Origin: a bacterium | GTDB lineage: Bacteria > Auribacterota > UBA3054 > B51-G9 | DNA: 5,475 nucleotides | Direction of reading: 5' to 3' | Assembly (NCBI GenBank): GCA_029933535.1 | Contig: JAOZNZ010000248.1 | Coordinates: 1 to 5,475, forward strand | Shown here: piece after piece, positions 1 through 4,774 of the stretch | How positions within the stretch are numbered: the stretch's first letter is position 1 | Layout of the letters: the number at the start of each line of letters is the position of its first letter | The notes under the pieces: model-generated | The model's input: the letters and a program-made list of their open reading frames with translations, nothing else | Database searches by the model: none | Told to the model about the DNA's origin: nothing | Translations under genes and position numbers: made by a program

Positions 1-2
1 CT

Positions 3-194
3 GATAATTGGTCCGGTTGTTTTTATTTCAGTAAAAAAGATGACAGAACATGGGTGCCAAAAACCTGTCTTTGGGTGAGTTGGACATTAAATATAGGCAA
101 ACTCACCGGAACAAGATGGTTATTGGGATTCATAATAGGAATGCCTGCATTCATGATCGCTGTTCTTATATTATCGATAATTATTAGAATGTGA
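3..194 (+). CDS. DUF5808-like small membrane protein, C-terminal part (5' end outside window)
   Basis: An open frame enters from the left edge and ends at TGA 192-194, giving the last 63 residues of a protein. The visible part begins DNWSGCFYFSKKDDRTWVPK, followed by WTLNIGK. This pattern (D-x-W-x-G-x-x-Y, a D-D pair, V-P-K, then G/S-W-T-L-N) is the signature I associate with the DUF5808 domain, a short domain often placed at the end of membrane proteins. It is followed by one hydrophobic helix (about WLLGFIIGMPAFMIAVLILSIII) and a very short tail ending in Arg-Met, so the protein ends in the membrane. The start and any N-terminal membrane segments are outside the window. The function of this family is not known to me. 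The next gene begins 144 bases downstream behind its own promoter, so it is probably a separate transcription unit. The frame was read by hand. Domain assignment is from memory of the family pattern. Confidence 0.72.
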   Translation, partial: DNWSGCFYFSKKDDRTWVPKTCLWVSWTLNIGKLTGTRWLLGFIIGMPAFMIAVLILSIIIRM

Positions 195-247
195 AGATTG
201 TATCAAATGAGGGATATTAACAGTTTGAACTCAAAAATTTTATTAGA

Positions 248-276
248 TTTTAATTTTCCGATTTATTTGATATAAT
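248..276 (+). promoter_or_regulatory. Extended -10 promoter for the lipoprotein operon
   Basis: A perfect TGnTATAAT (TGATATAAT, 268-276) lies 62 bases before the lipoprotein ATG. The hexamer 17 bases upstream (TTTTAA, 248-253) is a poor -35 match, as is common for extended -10 promoters. The stretch around 230-260 is very AT-rich and could act as an UP-like element. Transcription would start near 283, giving a leader of about 55 bases. The leader contains a weak 7-base-pair AT hairpin (TTTAATT 292-298 with AATTAAA 306-312). This is the only good promoter seen before the three + strand genes. The rest of the 195-338 gap shows nothing else I can support. Confidence 0.55.
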
Positions 277-327
277 AGGAAAGGAGTTTCGTTTAATTAC
301 TACGCAATTAAATTTTCAACTTAAAAC

Positions 328-334
328 GGAGGAG
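328..334 (+). promoter_or_regulatory. Strong Shine-Dalgarno site for the lipoprotein gene
   Basis: GGAGGAG lies four bases before the ATG at 339 and fixes that start. It stands out because none of the other complete genes in the window has a comparable site. Confidence 0.7.
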
Positions 335-338
335 AAAA

Positions 339-674
339 ATGTATCGCTTACTTTCAATTACACTTCTAATAATTTTACTCGCAGGTTGTTCCGGCACCAA
401 TAGTTTAAAAATCAGCACGATTCCTTCCGGAGCAAAAATTTATGCCAATGATTCTTACATAGGAACATCACCGTGTAACGTGCCGTCAAAATGGAATGTT
501 CTTTGGTCGGATACTGTAAGGCTGAACATTAAAAAAGATGGTTATACAGATGAAAGTCTTAACATTACAACTGAAGAAATAAGAATTATGAAAAAAAATG
601 AAGAATACGAAGACGATTCAGAATTTGGTACAGGAAACACATTTCCTTTTACATTTAAACTTCAAAAAAAATAA
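339..674 (+). CDS. PEGA-domain lipoprotein
   Basis: The 111-residue product is a small envelope lipoprotein. Residues 1-16 form a signal peptide with a lipobox LLAGC, so Cys17 would be lipidated and become the mature N-terminus. Ser at +2 rather than Asp would favour outer-membrane sorting if the Lol rule applies here. Residues about 22-75 match a PEGA domain: the opening LKISTIPSGAKIYANDSYIG followed by TSP is the classic pattern (S-x-P-x-G-A-x-I-Y-x-N/D-x-x-x-G-x-T-P), and KDGY is seen later. PEGA domains are surface beta-sandwich modules, often single or repeated in envelope proteins. The tail has an acidic patch (EEYEDDSEFG) and ends in FKLQKK. The start is set by the GGAGGAG site. Two stop codons in a row (TAATAA) close the gene. 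The next gene starts 17 bases on, suggesting co-transcription. The exact role is unknown. Confidence 0.88.
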   Translation: MYRLLSITLLIILLAGCSGTNSLKISTIPSGAKIYANDSYIGTSPCNVPSKWNVLWSDTVRLNIKKDGYTDESLNITTEEIRIMKKNEEYEDDSEFGTGNTFPFTFKLQKK

Positions 675-691
675 TAACATAATATAATAAA

Positions 692-1624
692 ATGAAAAAT
701 AATAATATATCTGTTACTAAACCGTTACAGCAGGCATTCGATTGGACAAAATATGTCCTGTTTGAAAATTTCGATATTGGAAAATGGTTCATTATGGGAT
801 TTTGCGCCTGGATTGCCTTCCTTGGCGAAAGTGGTGGCGGAGGAGCAAATTTTAACAATTTTCGCGGTGGCCGCAAAGCCCATTCACTACAAAATATTTG
901 GAATTTTGTTATCGAACATCTTATGATAATAATTTGTATTGCAGTTGCCGTTATTATAATTATCATTATTGTTACTTTAATAATGCAATGGCTTAGCAGC
1001 AGAGGCAAATTTATGTTCCTTGACTGCACTGTTAAAGATAAGGCAGCAGTTAAAGAACCCTGGCATCAATTCAAACATCTTGCAAACAGCCTTTTTATTT
1101 TCAGAGTTTTGTTTGGTTTGGCATCTTTTATTTTATTTGTCTTTGTGGCTTTTATCTCGTTTGTAATCGCCTGGCCTGATATTACGGGAAAGGTTTTCAG
1201 TGCAAATGCAATTTCATCAATTATTGTAGGAGGAACATTATTTTTCATTTTGATTACTGTAACTATAATTATTCAAAGTATTTTGTTTGATTTTATTGTT
1301 CCGATAATGTATAAGAAAAATGTTGCAATTCTTAAAGCCATTCATATTTTTAAAAATGATTTGTTAGCGGAAAATGTTAAATCTTTCATCCTTTTTTATC
1401 TGATGAAAATTCTTGTGTTTATCGCAATCGGAATTCTCGTAATTGTGGCATATTGTTTAACCTGCTGCATTGCATGTTGTCTTTTTGCAATTCCGTATCT
1501 TGGAACTGTAATTTTCCTGCCGGTAATTATGTTTAAAAGATGTTATTCCATATTTTTCCTTGAACAGTTTGGCGATGAATGGATTTTTATCACCAAACCA
1601 TCGTGTGAAAATAATGAAATTTAA
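692..1624 (+). CDS. Multi-spanning membrane protein of unknown function
   Basis: The 310-residue product is an integral membrane protein. The N-terminus (about 1-25) looks like an amphipathic cytoplasmic lead (KPLQQAFDWTKYVLFENFD). Hydrophobic segments lie at about 30-45, 72-100 (containing a run of six Ile), 128-158, 171-203 and 230-285. The last is long enough for two helices and contains a cysteine cluster (CLTCCIACC). Between the first two segments is a glycine-rich loop (GESGGGGANFNNFRGG). After segment two comes SSRGKFMFLDC followed by a charged stretch and EPW. That RGKFMFLD...EPW arrangement recalls DUF7544 / glycerophosphodiesterase-membrane-domain-like proteins of Planctomycetes and Verrucomicrobia. 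This is a tentative match from memory. No catalytic residues are evident. There is no Shine-Dalgarno site before ATG 692, and translation may depend on coupling to the lipoprotein 17 bases upstream. Its 3' end overlaps the next gene by 11 bases, which supports an operon. Confidence 0.82.
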   Translation: MKNNNISVTKPLQQAFDWTKYVLFENFDIGKWFIMGFCAWIAFLGESGGGGANFNNFRGGRKAHSLQNIWNFVIEHLMIIICIAVAVIIIIIIVTLIMQWLSSRGKFMFLDCTVKDKAAVKEPWHQFKHLANSLFIFRVLFGLASFILFVFVAFISFVIAWPDITGKVFSANAISSIIVGGTLFFILITVTIIIQSILFDFIVPIMYKKNVAILKAIHIFKNDLLAENVKSFILFYLMKILVFIAIGILVIVAYCLTCCIACCLFAIPYLGTVIFLPVIMFKRCYSIFFLEQFGDEWIFITKPSCENNEI

Positions 1625-3242
1625 AATTCTGATTTGGATAGTAATAACCCAAATCTTGTGTCTGAATATCTCCGGAATCGATGTGGCAAATCATAGTTTC
1701 GAATCACCGGACGTGATCGACTATGAAAACTTTGGCGGGAATATTACCGATGGCTGGTGGTTTGTAACTTCAGGAGGTATCGCACAGAAACACGGCGGGC
1801 TTGTGTCAGGTAATGTGCCGGATGGTGAGCAGTGCAGTTTCCTTGGTTGGAGCACAGGTATCGGCAATCATGATTTAATTCAGAACATTCCCGGACCAAC
1901 AATAAATAGTGATGGTTCACAAAACACACCTGGCTCTACAACTCCTTTCGAACCGGGGAAAAAATATACAATTACGTGGTGGGAAAAACAGGCTAACGGA
2001 ACCGGTTCATTAACAAACCGAATTCTTATTACAAATCGCGATGCCGGTATGGGAGTCTGGAATGAAGTTGTTCTTAGTTCAACACACGAAGTGAATATAT
2101 CTGCCGATGGATTCGCTACAAAATCTTTGGATTTTACTCCTGTCGGCCGCACAAATCGAATTGCATTCAGGCTTACCGGTTTGCAGGGCGCTCTTGCTAT
2201 TGATAATATTTCAATTGTTTCAGCATCAAGTAACAACTGGAGCTTCGAAATGGGTACTTATCATGCTTGGACAGTTTCCGGTGATTGCTGGGGCGGAGCG
2301 CCTGTAACTACCAATTTTGAAGATTGGTTTTTCGGAACAATGAACACTAAAGGGCGCTTTTACGCAAATTCCCGCGTTGGCGGAGAACTTGCTGTCGGCA
2401 CTCTCCAATCCCGAAATTTTACTTTGGAAGAAAATTACGGTGTAGCATTTCTTATCGGCGGATATTCTCGCGGGGGAACCGGACCGGGAACTGATTATAA
2501 TTATGTTACGTTGAATCTTGCAAAAGACGATACAGAACTCGCAAGAGTTTATGCGCCCGGCATGACACCGAAAATGGAATGGTCGTGTCTTTGGACAAAC
2601 ATCGCTTTTGGAAAAGAAGTTTATGTAAAAGCCGTTGATGATGCTGCGGGAACTGCTTATGCCTGGTTCGATGTTGACGCTTTTGTCCTTGCCTCTCCTT
2701 TCAATGGCTTTGAATCCGGCAGCTTCGGCGGTTGGAAAAAATCAGGCACTGCTTTTGGTAACGAACCAAGTGATAATGATACCGGTGCGGGTATCGGCGG
2801 TTGGAACAGTAATTATTATGCTCTCAGCCTTTCAGGCGGAGAAATTGCCACTGGGTCTCTTCGCTCGGAAAATTTTACTTATCCCACAAATTCGTATGTT
2901 CAATTTCTTATCGGAGGATATTCCCATGGTGGATCCGGTCTGGGAACAAATTACAATTATGTTACGCTGAATCTTGCAAATGATGACTCTGAACTCGATA
3001 GAAAATATGCGCCGGGAACAACTGCCACAATGTCAACTTCCGTTCTTATTGCTGCGTCATCGTACTACGGCAGGGAAGTATATATTGAAGTTATTGATGA
3101 TTGCGCGAATGGCACATTTGCCTGGCTGTCAGTTGACGAATTTAAAATAATAATACCTGAACCGGGATTTTTATGGATTATTGTATTAATTCCCCCTTTT
3201 TTAAAGGGGGGCAGGGGGATCTTTTATGGATTATTGTCCTAA
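1614..3242 (+). CDS. Secreted carbohydrate-binding-like protein with PEP-CTERM-like tail
   Basis: The 542-residue exported protein starts at ATG 1614. An in-frame ATG at 1560 would add 18 residues that break the signal peptide, so I reject it. Residues 1-21 (MKFKILIWIVITQILCLNIS) are a signal peptide. Residues about 22-202 form a beta-rich module opening with VANHSFESP and closing with AIDNISIVS, like the DUF642/choice-of-anchor jelly rolls found in PEP-CTERM proteins. Residues 207-360 and 363-513 are two copies of one domain (SFEMG or GFESGSFGGW, then FLIGGYS, NYNYVTLNLA and a closing V-D-x-F). They resemble the beta-sandwich modules attached to GH32 enzymes, so glycan binding is likely but not proven. 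No catalytic centre was recognised. Residues 515-542 are a PEP-CTERM-like tail whose second half is encoded by a palindromic repeat. The gene overlaps the upstream gene by 11 bases and has no clear ribosome site, suggesting coupled translation. Confidence 0.83.
   Translation: MKFKILIWIVITQILCLNISGIDVANHSFESPDVIDYENFGGNITDGWWFVTSGGIAQKHGGLVSGNVPDGEQCSFLGWSTGIGNHDLIQNIPGPTINSDGSQNTPGSTTPFEPGKKYTITWWEKQANGTGSLTNRILITNRDAGMGVWNEVVLSSTHEVNISADGFATKSLDFTPVGRTNRIAFRLTGLQGALAIDNISIVSASSNNWSFEMGTYHAWTVSGDCWGGAPVTTNFEDWFFGTMNTKGRFYANSRVGGELAVGTLQSRNFTLEENYGVAFLIGGYSRGGTGPGTDYNYVTLNLAKDDTELARVYAPGMTPKMEWSCLWTNIAFGKEVYVKAVDDAAGTAYAWFDVDAFVLASPFNGFESGSFGGWKKSGTAFGNEPSDNDTGAGIGGWNSNYYALSLSGGEIATGSLRSENFTYPTNSYVQFLIGGYSHGGSGLGTNYNYVTLNLANDDSELDRKYAPGTTATMSTSVLIAASSYYGREVYIEVIDDCANGTFAWLSVDEFKIIIPEPGFLWIIVLIPPFLKGGRGIFYGLLS
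2232..3155 (+). repeat. Tandem duplicated domain inside the secreted protein gene
   Basis: Two in-frame copies, about 2232-2699 and 2700-3155, are offset by 456 bases at their best-matching core (2451 and 2907). In the core of 40 residues beginning FLIGGYS, I count 31 identical between copies. The DNA also matches closely there (for example AATTATGTTACG followed by TGAATCTTGCAAA in both). The flanks are more diverged. This points to an intragenic duplication that is retained rather than very recent. Confidence 0.8.
3169..3237 (+). repeat. Perfect 16-base direct repeat flanking the palindromic repeat
   Basis: TTTTATGGATTATTGT occurs at 3169-3184 and again at 3222-3237, with 37 bases between that hold the palindrome. 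The first copy encodes part of LWII in the protein frame. The second copy is shifted by one base relative to that frame, and in the other frame would again read LWIIVL, followed by TK and a stop. It looks like a target-site duplication or a slipped duplication at insertion. Confidence 0.8.
3181..3224 (+). repeat. GC-rich palindromic repeat, copy 1 (IPPFLKGGRG type)
   Basis: A stem CCCCCTTT (3192-3199) pairs with AAAGGGGG (3203-3210) across a three-base loop. A second G5 block lies at 3214-3218. A 40/44 identical inverted copy is at 4700-4743. Palindromes of this C5T3...A3G5..AG5 pattern are scattered through many bacterial genomes and often appear as PPFLKGGRG-like peptides in predicted proteins (from memory). 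The hairpin could also slow or end transcription of the gene it lies in, although it lacks a clean following T-run. Confidence 0.8.
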
Positions 3243-3247
3243 CGAAG

Positions 3248-3263
3248 TAACATGTACTCATGT
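3248..3263. other. Small hairpin after the secreted protein gene
   Basis: AACATG (3248-3253) and CATGTT (3258-3263) are a perfect 6-base-pair inverted repeat around TACT, six bases after the stop codon at 3240-3242. It has no T-run, so it is a weak terminator candidate at best. The 3243-3422 gap otherwise holds a locally GC-richer stretch (about 3265-3318) and the left 27-base inverted repeat. Confidence 0.35.
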
Positions 3264-3284
3264 TCAACGCCAAACGTCTAACTA

Positions 3285-3431
3285 GTGTCTGGCCGGGATC
3301 TTCGCTATCGCTACGACATTTATCATTTGTTATTTAAGAAAATTATTTTGAGTACAAAAAAACTCGAAGAGTTAGAAGATGATTTAGAGTTTCGAATAGT
3401 AATGACAAATCGGCATGATTGGTCAAGTTAA
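3285..3431 (+). pseudogene. Possible short ORF or gene remnant, unrecognised
   Basis: An open frame runs from GTG 3285 (in-frame stop at 3279-3281) to TAA 3429-3431, 48 residues. The N-terminal half reads SGRDLRYRYDIYHLLFKK and the end STKKLEELEDDLEFRIVM followed by TNRHDWSS. The last 28 codons, from TTG 3348, look protein-like: charged, heptad-like and with sensible codon use. The first half may be chance. The 27-base inverted repeat covers the middle (KKIILSTKK). The last 9 bases overlap the 3' end of the convergent ATPase gene. No Shine-Dalgarno site precedes either possible start. It may be the 3' end of a gene truncated by rearrangement at the inverted repeat. I do not recognise a family. 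Confidence 0.3.
3336..3362 (+). repeat. 27-base perfect inverted repeat, left arm
   Basis: The sequence begins AAGAAAATTATTTTGAG and continues with TACAAAAAAA. Its exact reverse complement is at 4657-4683. The two arms bracket the ATPase gene and its promoter. The match stops sharply at both ends (neighbouring bases differ). Confidence 0.92.
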
Positions 3432-4556
3432 ATAATCAATATAATTAAGAATTTTAATCTGTTTTGTGTAAGAAATTGTTTCGCCTTCATACAGCAGACA
3501 GCCATTGTTAAAATATTGTTTTAAATTTTCAAGATGCTTTATCATTCGCGGACGAAAAGTGTGAGATTTTTTAATTTCAATAAATTCCATGACACTTTTT
3601 TTGTCTATAAGCAAATCTACTTCAACACCATGATTCGTCCGATAATAATAAAGAGAAGAATGAGCATTTGAATGTAATTCTTTTTTATAAATCTCTGAAA
3701 TAATGTAGTTTTCAAAAATGTGTCCGGCAAGAGGTCCCTGCTCGTATAATTTAAAAGTTTCAACGCCGGTTAAATAAGAAACAACTCCTGTGTCATAAAA
3801 GAATAATTTAGGACGTTTGGTAATTTGTTTCCCGAAATTTTTATAATAAGGCGGCAAAAGAAAAATTATGTATGAAGTTTCTAAAATTGAAATCCAGCGT
3901 TTTATCGTTGGGACGCTCACCCCTATTTGATTAGCAAAAGATGTCATATCAAGGATTTGAGAAACATTTGCCGCAAGCATTTGCATAAAACGCCGAAAGT
4001 CACGCAAATCTCCTATGTTACTTAGTTGGCGTAAATCACGATTGATGTAAGTTTCAATGTAAGAGGCATACCAGTCAAACCATAACCGATATTTTCGAGT
4101 AACCAATTCCGGAAAAGCGCCTTGATAAATTGATGGAGACAAATTCTTAATCTCATCATATTGAAAAGGAAGCAAAGTAAGTAAGCCAATACGTCCTGCC
4201 AGGCTCTCAGTTATTTTTTCCATCATCATAAATTGACTTGAACCTGTTAAAATAAATTTACCATAGTTGTTTCTGTCTTTGTCAACTTCTATTTTCAAAT
4301 AATTGAATATTTCCGGTGTTTTCTGAACTTCATCAATAATTATTTTATCAGAATATATAGTCATAAATTTGTTTGGATCATTATAAAATTGCTGAACAAT
4401 TCTGTTGTCATCCATTGAAATGTACCGGTACTCTTTTAAACAAGATAAAAGCAAAGTTGACTTGCCTGATTGTCGCGGACCCGTAATCGCAACAATAGGG
4501 AAAGCGGTAATATATTTTTTAAGAGTTGACTCAATATTTCTGTGAATATATTTCAT
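3423..4556 (-). CDS. AAA ATPase with DUF4143 domain
   Basis: The 377-residue protein belongs to the AAA_14/DUF4143 ATPase family. ATG 4556 is chosen because it gives the typical family start (MKYIHRNIES...AITGPRQSGKST); an upstream TTG at 4616 coincides with the -35 box and is rejected. Visible parts are Walker A G26-PRQSGKS-T34, Walker B IIID75-E76, a sensor-like LTGSSQF at 103-109, and SLAGR at 118-122. From about 170 comes the DUF4143 part with YIETYINRDLRQLSNIGDL, a helix-turn-helix-like SVPTIKRWISILE, and FFYDTG. The C-terminal E312-V-D314 and E327-I-K329 resemble the PD-(D/E)XK nuclease-fold core often present in these proteins. Length is normal and all motifs are intact. The family is widespread and strain-variable, and its biological role is poorly defined. 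It lies between inverted repeats, convergent with the secreted-protein gene, and has no Shine-Dalgarno site. Confidence 0.93.
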   Translation of the reverse strand: MKYIHRNIESTLKKYITAFPIVAITGPRQSGKSTLLLSCLKEYRYISMDDNRIVQQFYNDPNKFMTIYSDKIIIDEVQKTPEIFNYLKIEVDKDRNNYGKFILTGSSQFMMMEKITESLAGRIGLLTLLPFQYDEIKNLSPSIYQGAFPELVTRKYRLWFDWYASYIETYINRDLRQLSNIGDLRDFRRFMQMLAANVSQILDMTSFANQIGVSVPTIKRWISILETSYIIFLLPPYYKNFGKQITKRPKLFFYDTGVVSYLTGVETFKLYEQGPLAGHIFENYIISEIYKKELHSNAHSSLYYYRTNHGVEVDLLIDKKSVMEFIEIKKSHTFRPRMIKHLENLKQYFNNGCLLYEGETISYTKQIKILNYIDYLT

Positions 4557-4587
4557 GTTTTGTATATTTTTAACATTTGATATTAAT

Positions 4588-4616
4588 ATTATACGAATAT
4601 TGTTTGTTTTTTGCAA
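4588..4616 (-). promoter_or_regulatory. Promoter of the ATPase gene
   Basis: On the - strand, TTGCAA (4616-4611) and a consensus TATAAT (4593-4588) are separated by exactly 17 bases. The start of transcription would be near 4581, leaving about 25 bases to ATG 4556. The -35 box contains the TTG that would otherwise give a longer protein. This promoter lies inside the 27-base inverted repeats, so the ATPase carries its own promoter within the bracketed segment. Confidence 0.7.
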
Positions 4617-4656
4617 GCGGTAACGGAATTAAGAATACATAACAATTTAATTTTAA

Positions 4657-4683
4657 TTTTTTTGTACTCAAAATAATTTTCTT
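4657..4683 (-). repeat. 27-base perfect inverted repeat, right arm
   Basis: This is the exact reverse complement of 3336-3362. On the - strand it lies 10 bases past the stop codon of the lamin-tail gene and 40 bases before the ATPase -35 box. The remaining sequence of the 4557-4693 gap is AT-rich, with no other feature I can support. Confidence 0.92.
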
Positions 4684-4693
4684 CTTCCAATAA

Positions 4694-4774
4694 TCAATTA
4701 AAAATCCCCCTTGCCCCCTTTAAGAAAGGGGGAATTAATACAAGAATCCAAATCCATAGAATTCCCGGTTCCGG
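4694..4774 (-). other. PEP-CTERM-like sorting tail of the lamin-tail protein
   Basis: The tail is PEPG-ILWIWILVL and then the repeat-derived IPPFLKGARGIFN before TGA. It matches the tail of the + strand secreted protein over its whole length except for two extra codons (a second W-I-like unit) before VLIPPFLKG. In another frame just downstream of the repeat, the - strand reads LIDYWKKK, which could be the remnant of an original basic end of the anchor. Confidence 0.7.

Larger units (their letters stand above)
3156..3242 (+). other. PEP-CTERM-like sorting tail, disrupted or completed by a repeat
   Basis: The codons read PEPGFLWIIVL and then IPPFLKGGRGIFYGLLS to the stop. PEP-CTERM tails direct export through the exosortase system and usually have PEP, a hydrophobic helix and a basic end. 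Here the first eleven residues fit, but the remainder is translation of a palindromic repeat. The hybrid still has PEP, a hydrophobic stretch and K/R residues, though two prolines interrupt the helix. No exosortase gene is in the window. Confidence 0.7.

Noticed and set aside
683..688. TATAAT just before the membrane protein ATG
   Set aside because: It is three bases from the ATG, so transcription would begin after the start codon. It is probably a chance match in AT-rich DNA.
655..1029. Long - strand frame opposite the membrane protein gene
   Set aside because: It is antisense to a clear membrane protein. Its isoleucine-rich run simply mirrors the AT-rich hydrophobic codons on the + strand, and no start signals were seen.
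1560..1613. Upstream ATG giving an 18-residue longer secreted protein
   Set aside because: The extension overlaps the membrane protein gene deeply and places polar residues before the signal peptide that begins at ATG 1614.
1880..2408. Several - strand and other-frame open readings inside the secreted protein gene
   Set aside because: They lie within a well-supported coding region with signal peptide, repeated domains and tail, and show no protein-like pattern themselves.
3181..3224. Palindrome as a classical intrinsic terminator
   Set aside because: The stem is GC-rich, but it is followed by GCAGGGGG rather than a T-run and lies within the reading frame. A termination effect is possible but not supported by form.
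3234..3290. Integron attC-like site (two CTAAC motifs, GTCTAAC fits RYYYAAC)
   Set aside because: Both motifs are in the same orientation, and no matching GTTRRRY partner with paired inner arms was found.
3181..4743. CRISPR array or transposon with its own transposase
   Set aside because: The repeats are only paired inverted copies, without regular spacers, and no transposase, integrase or Cas gene is present in the window.
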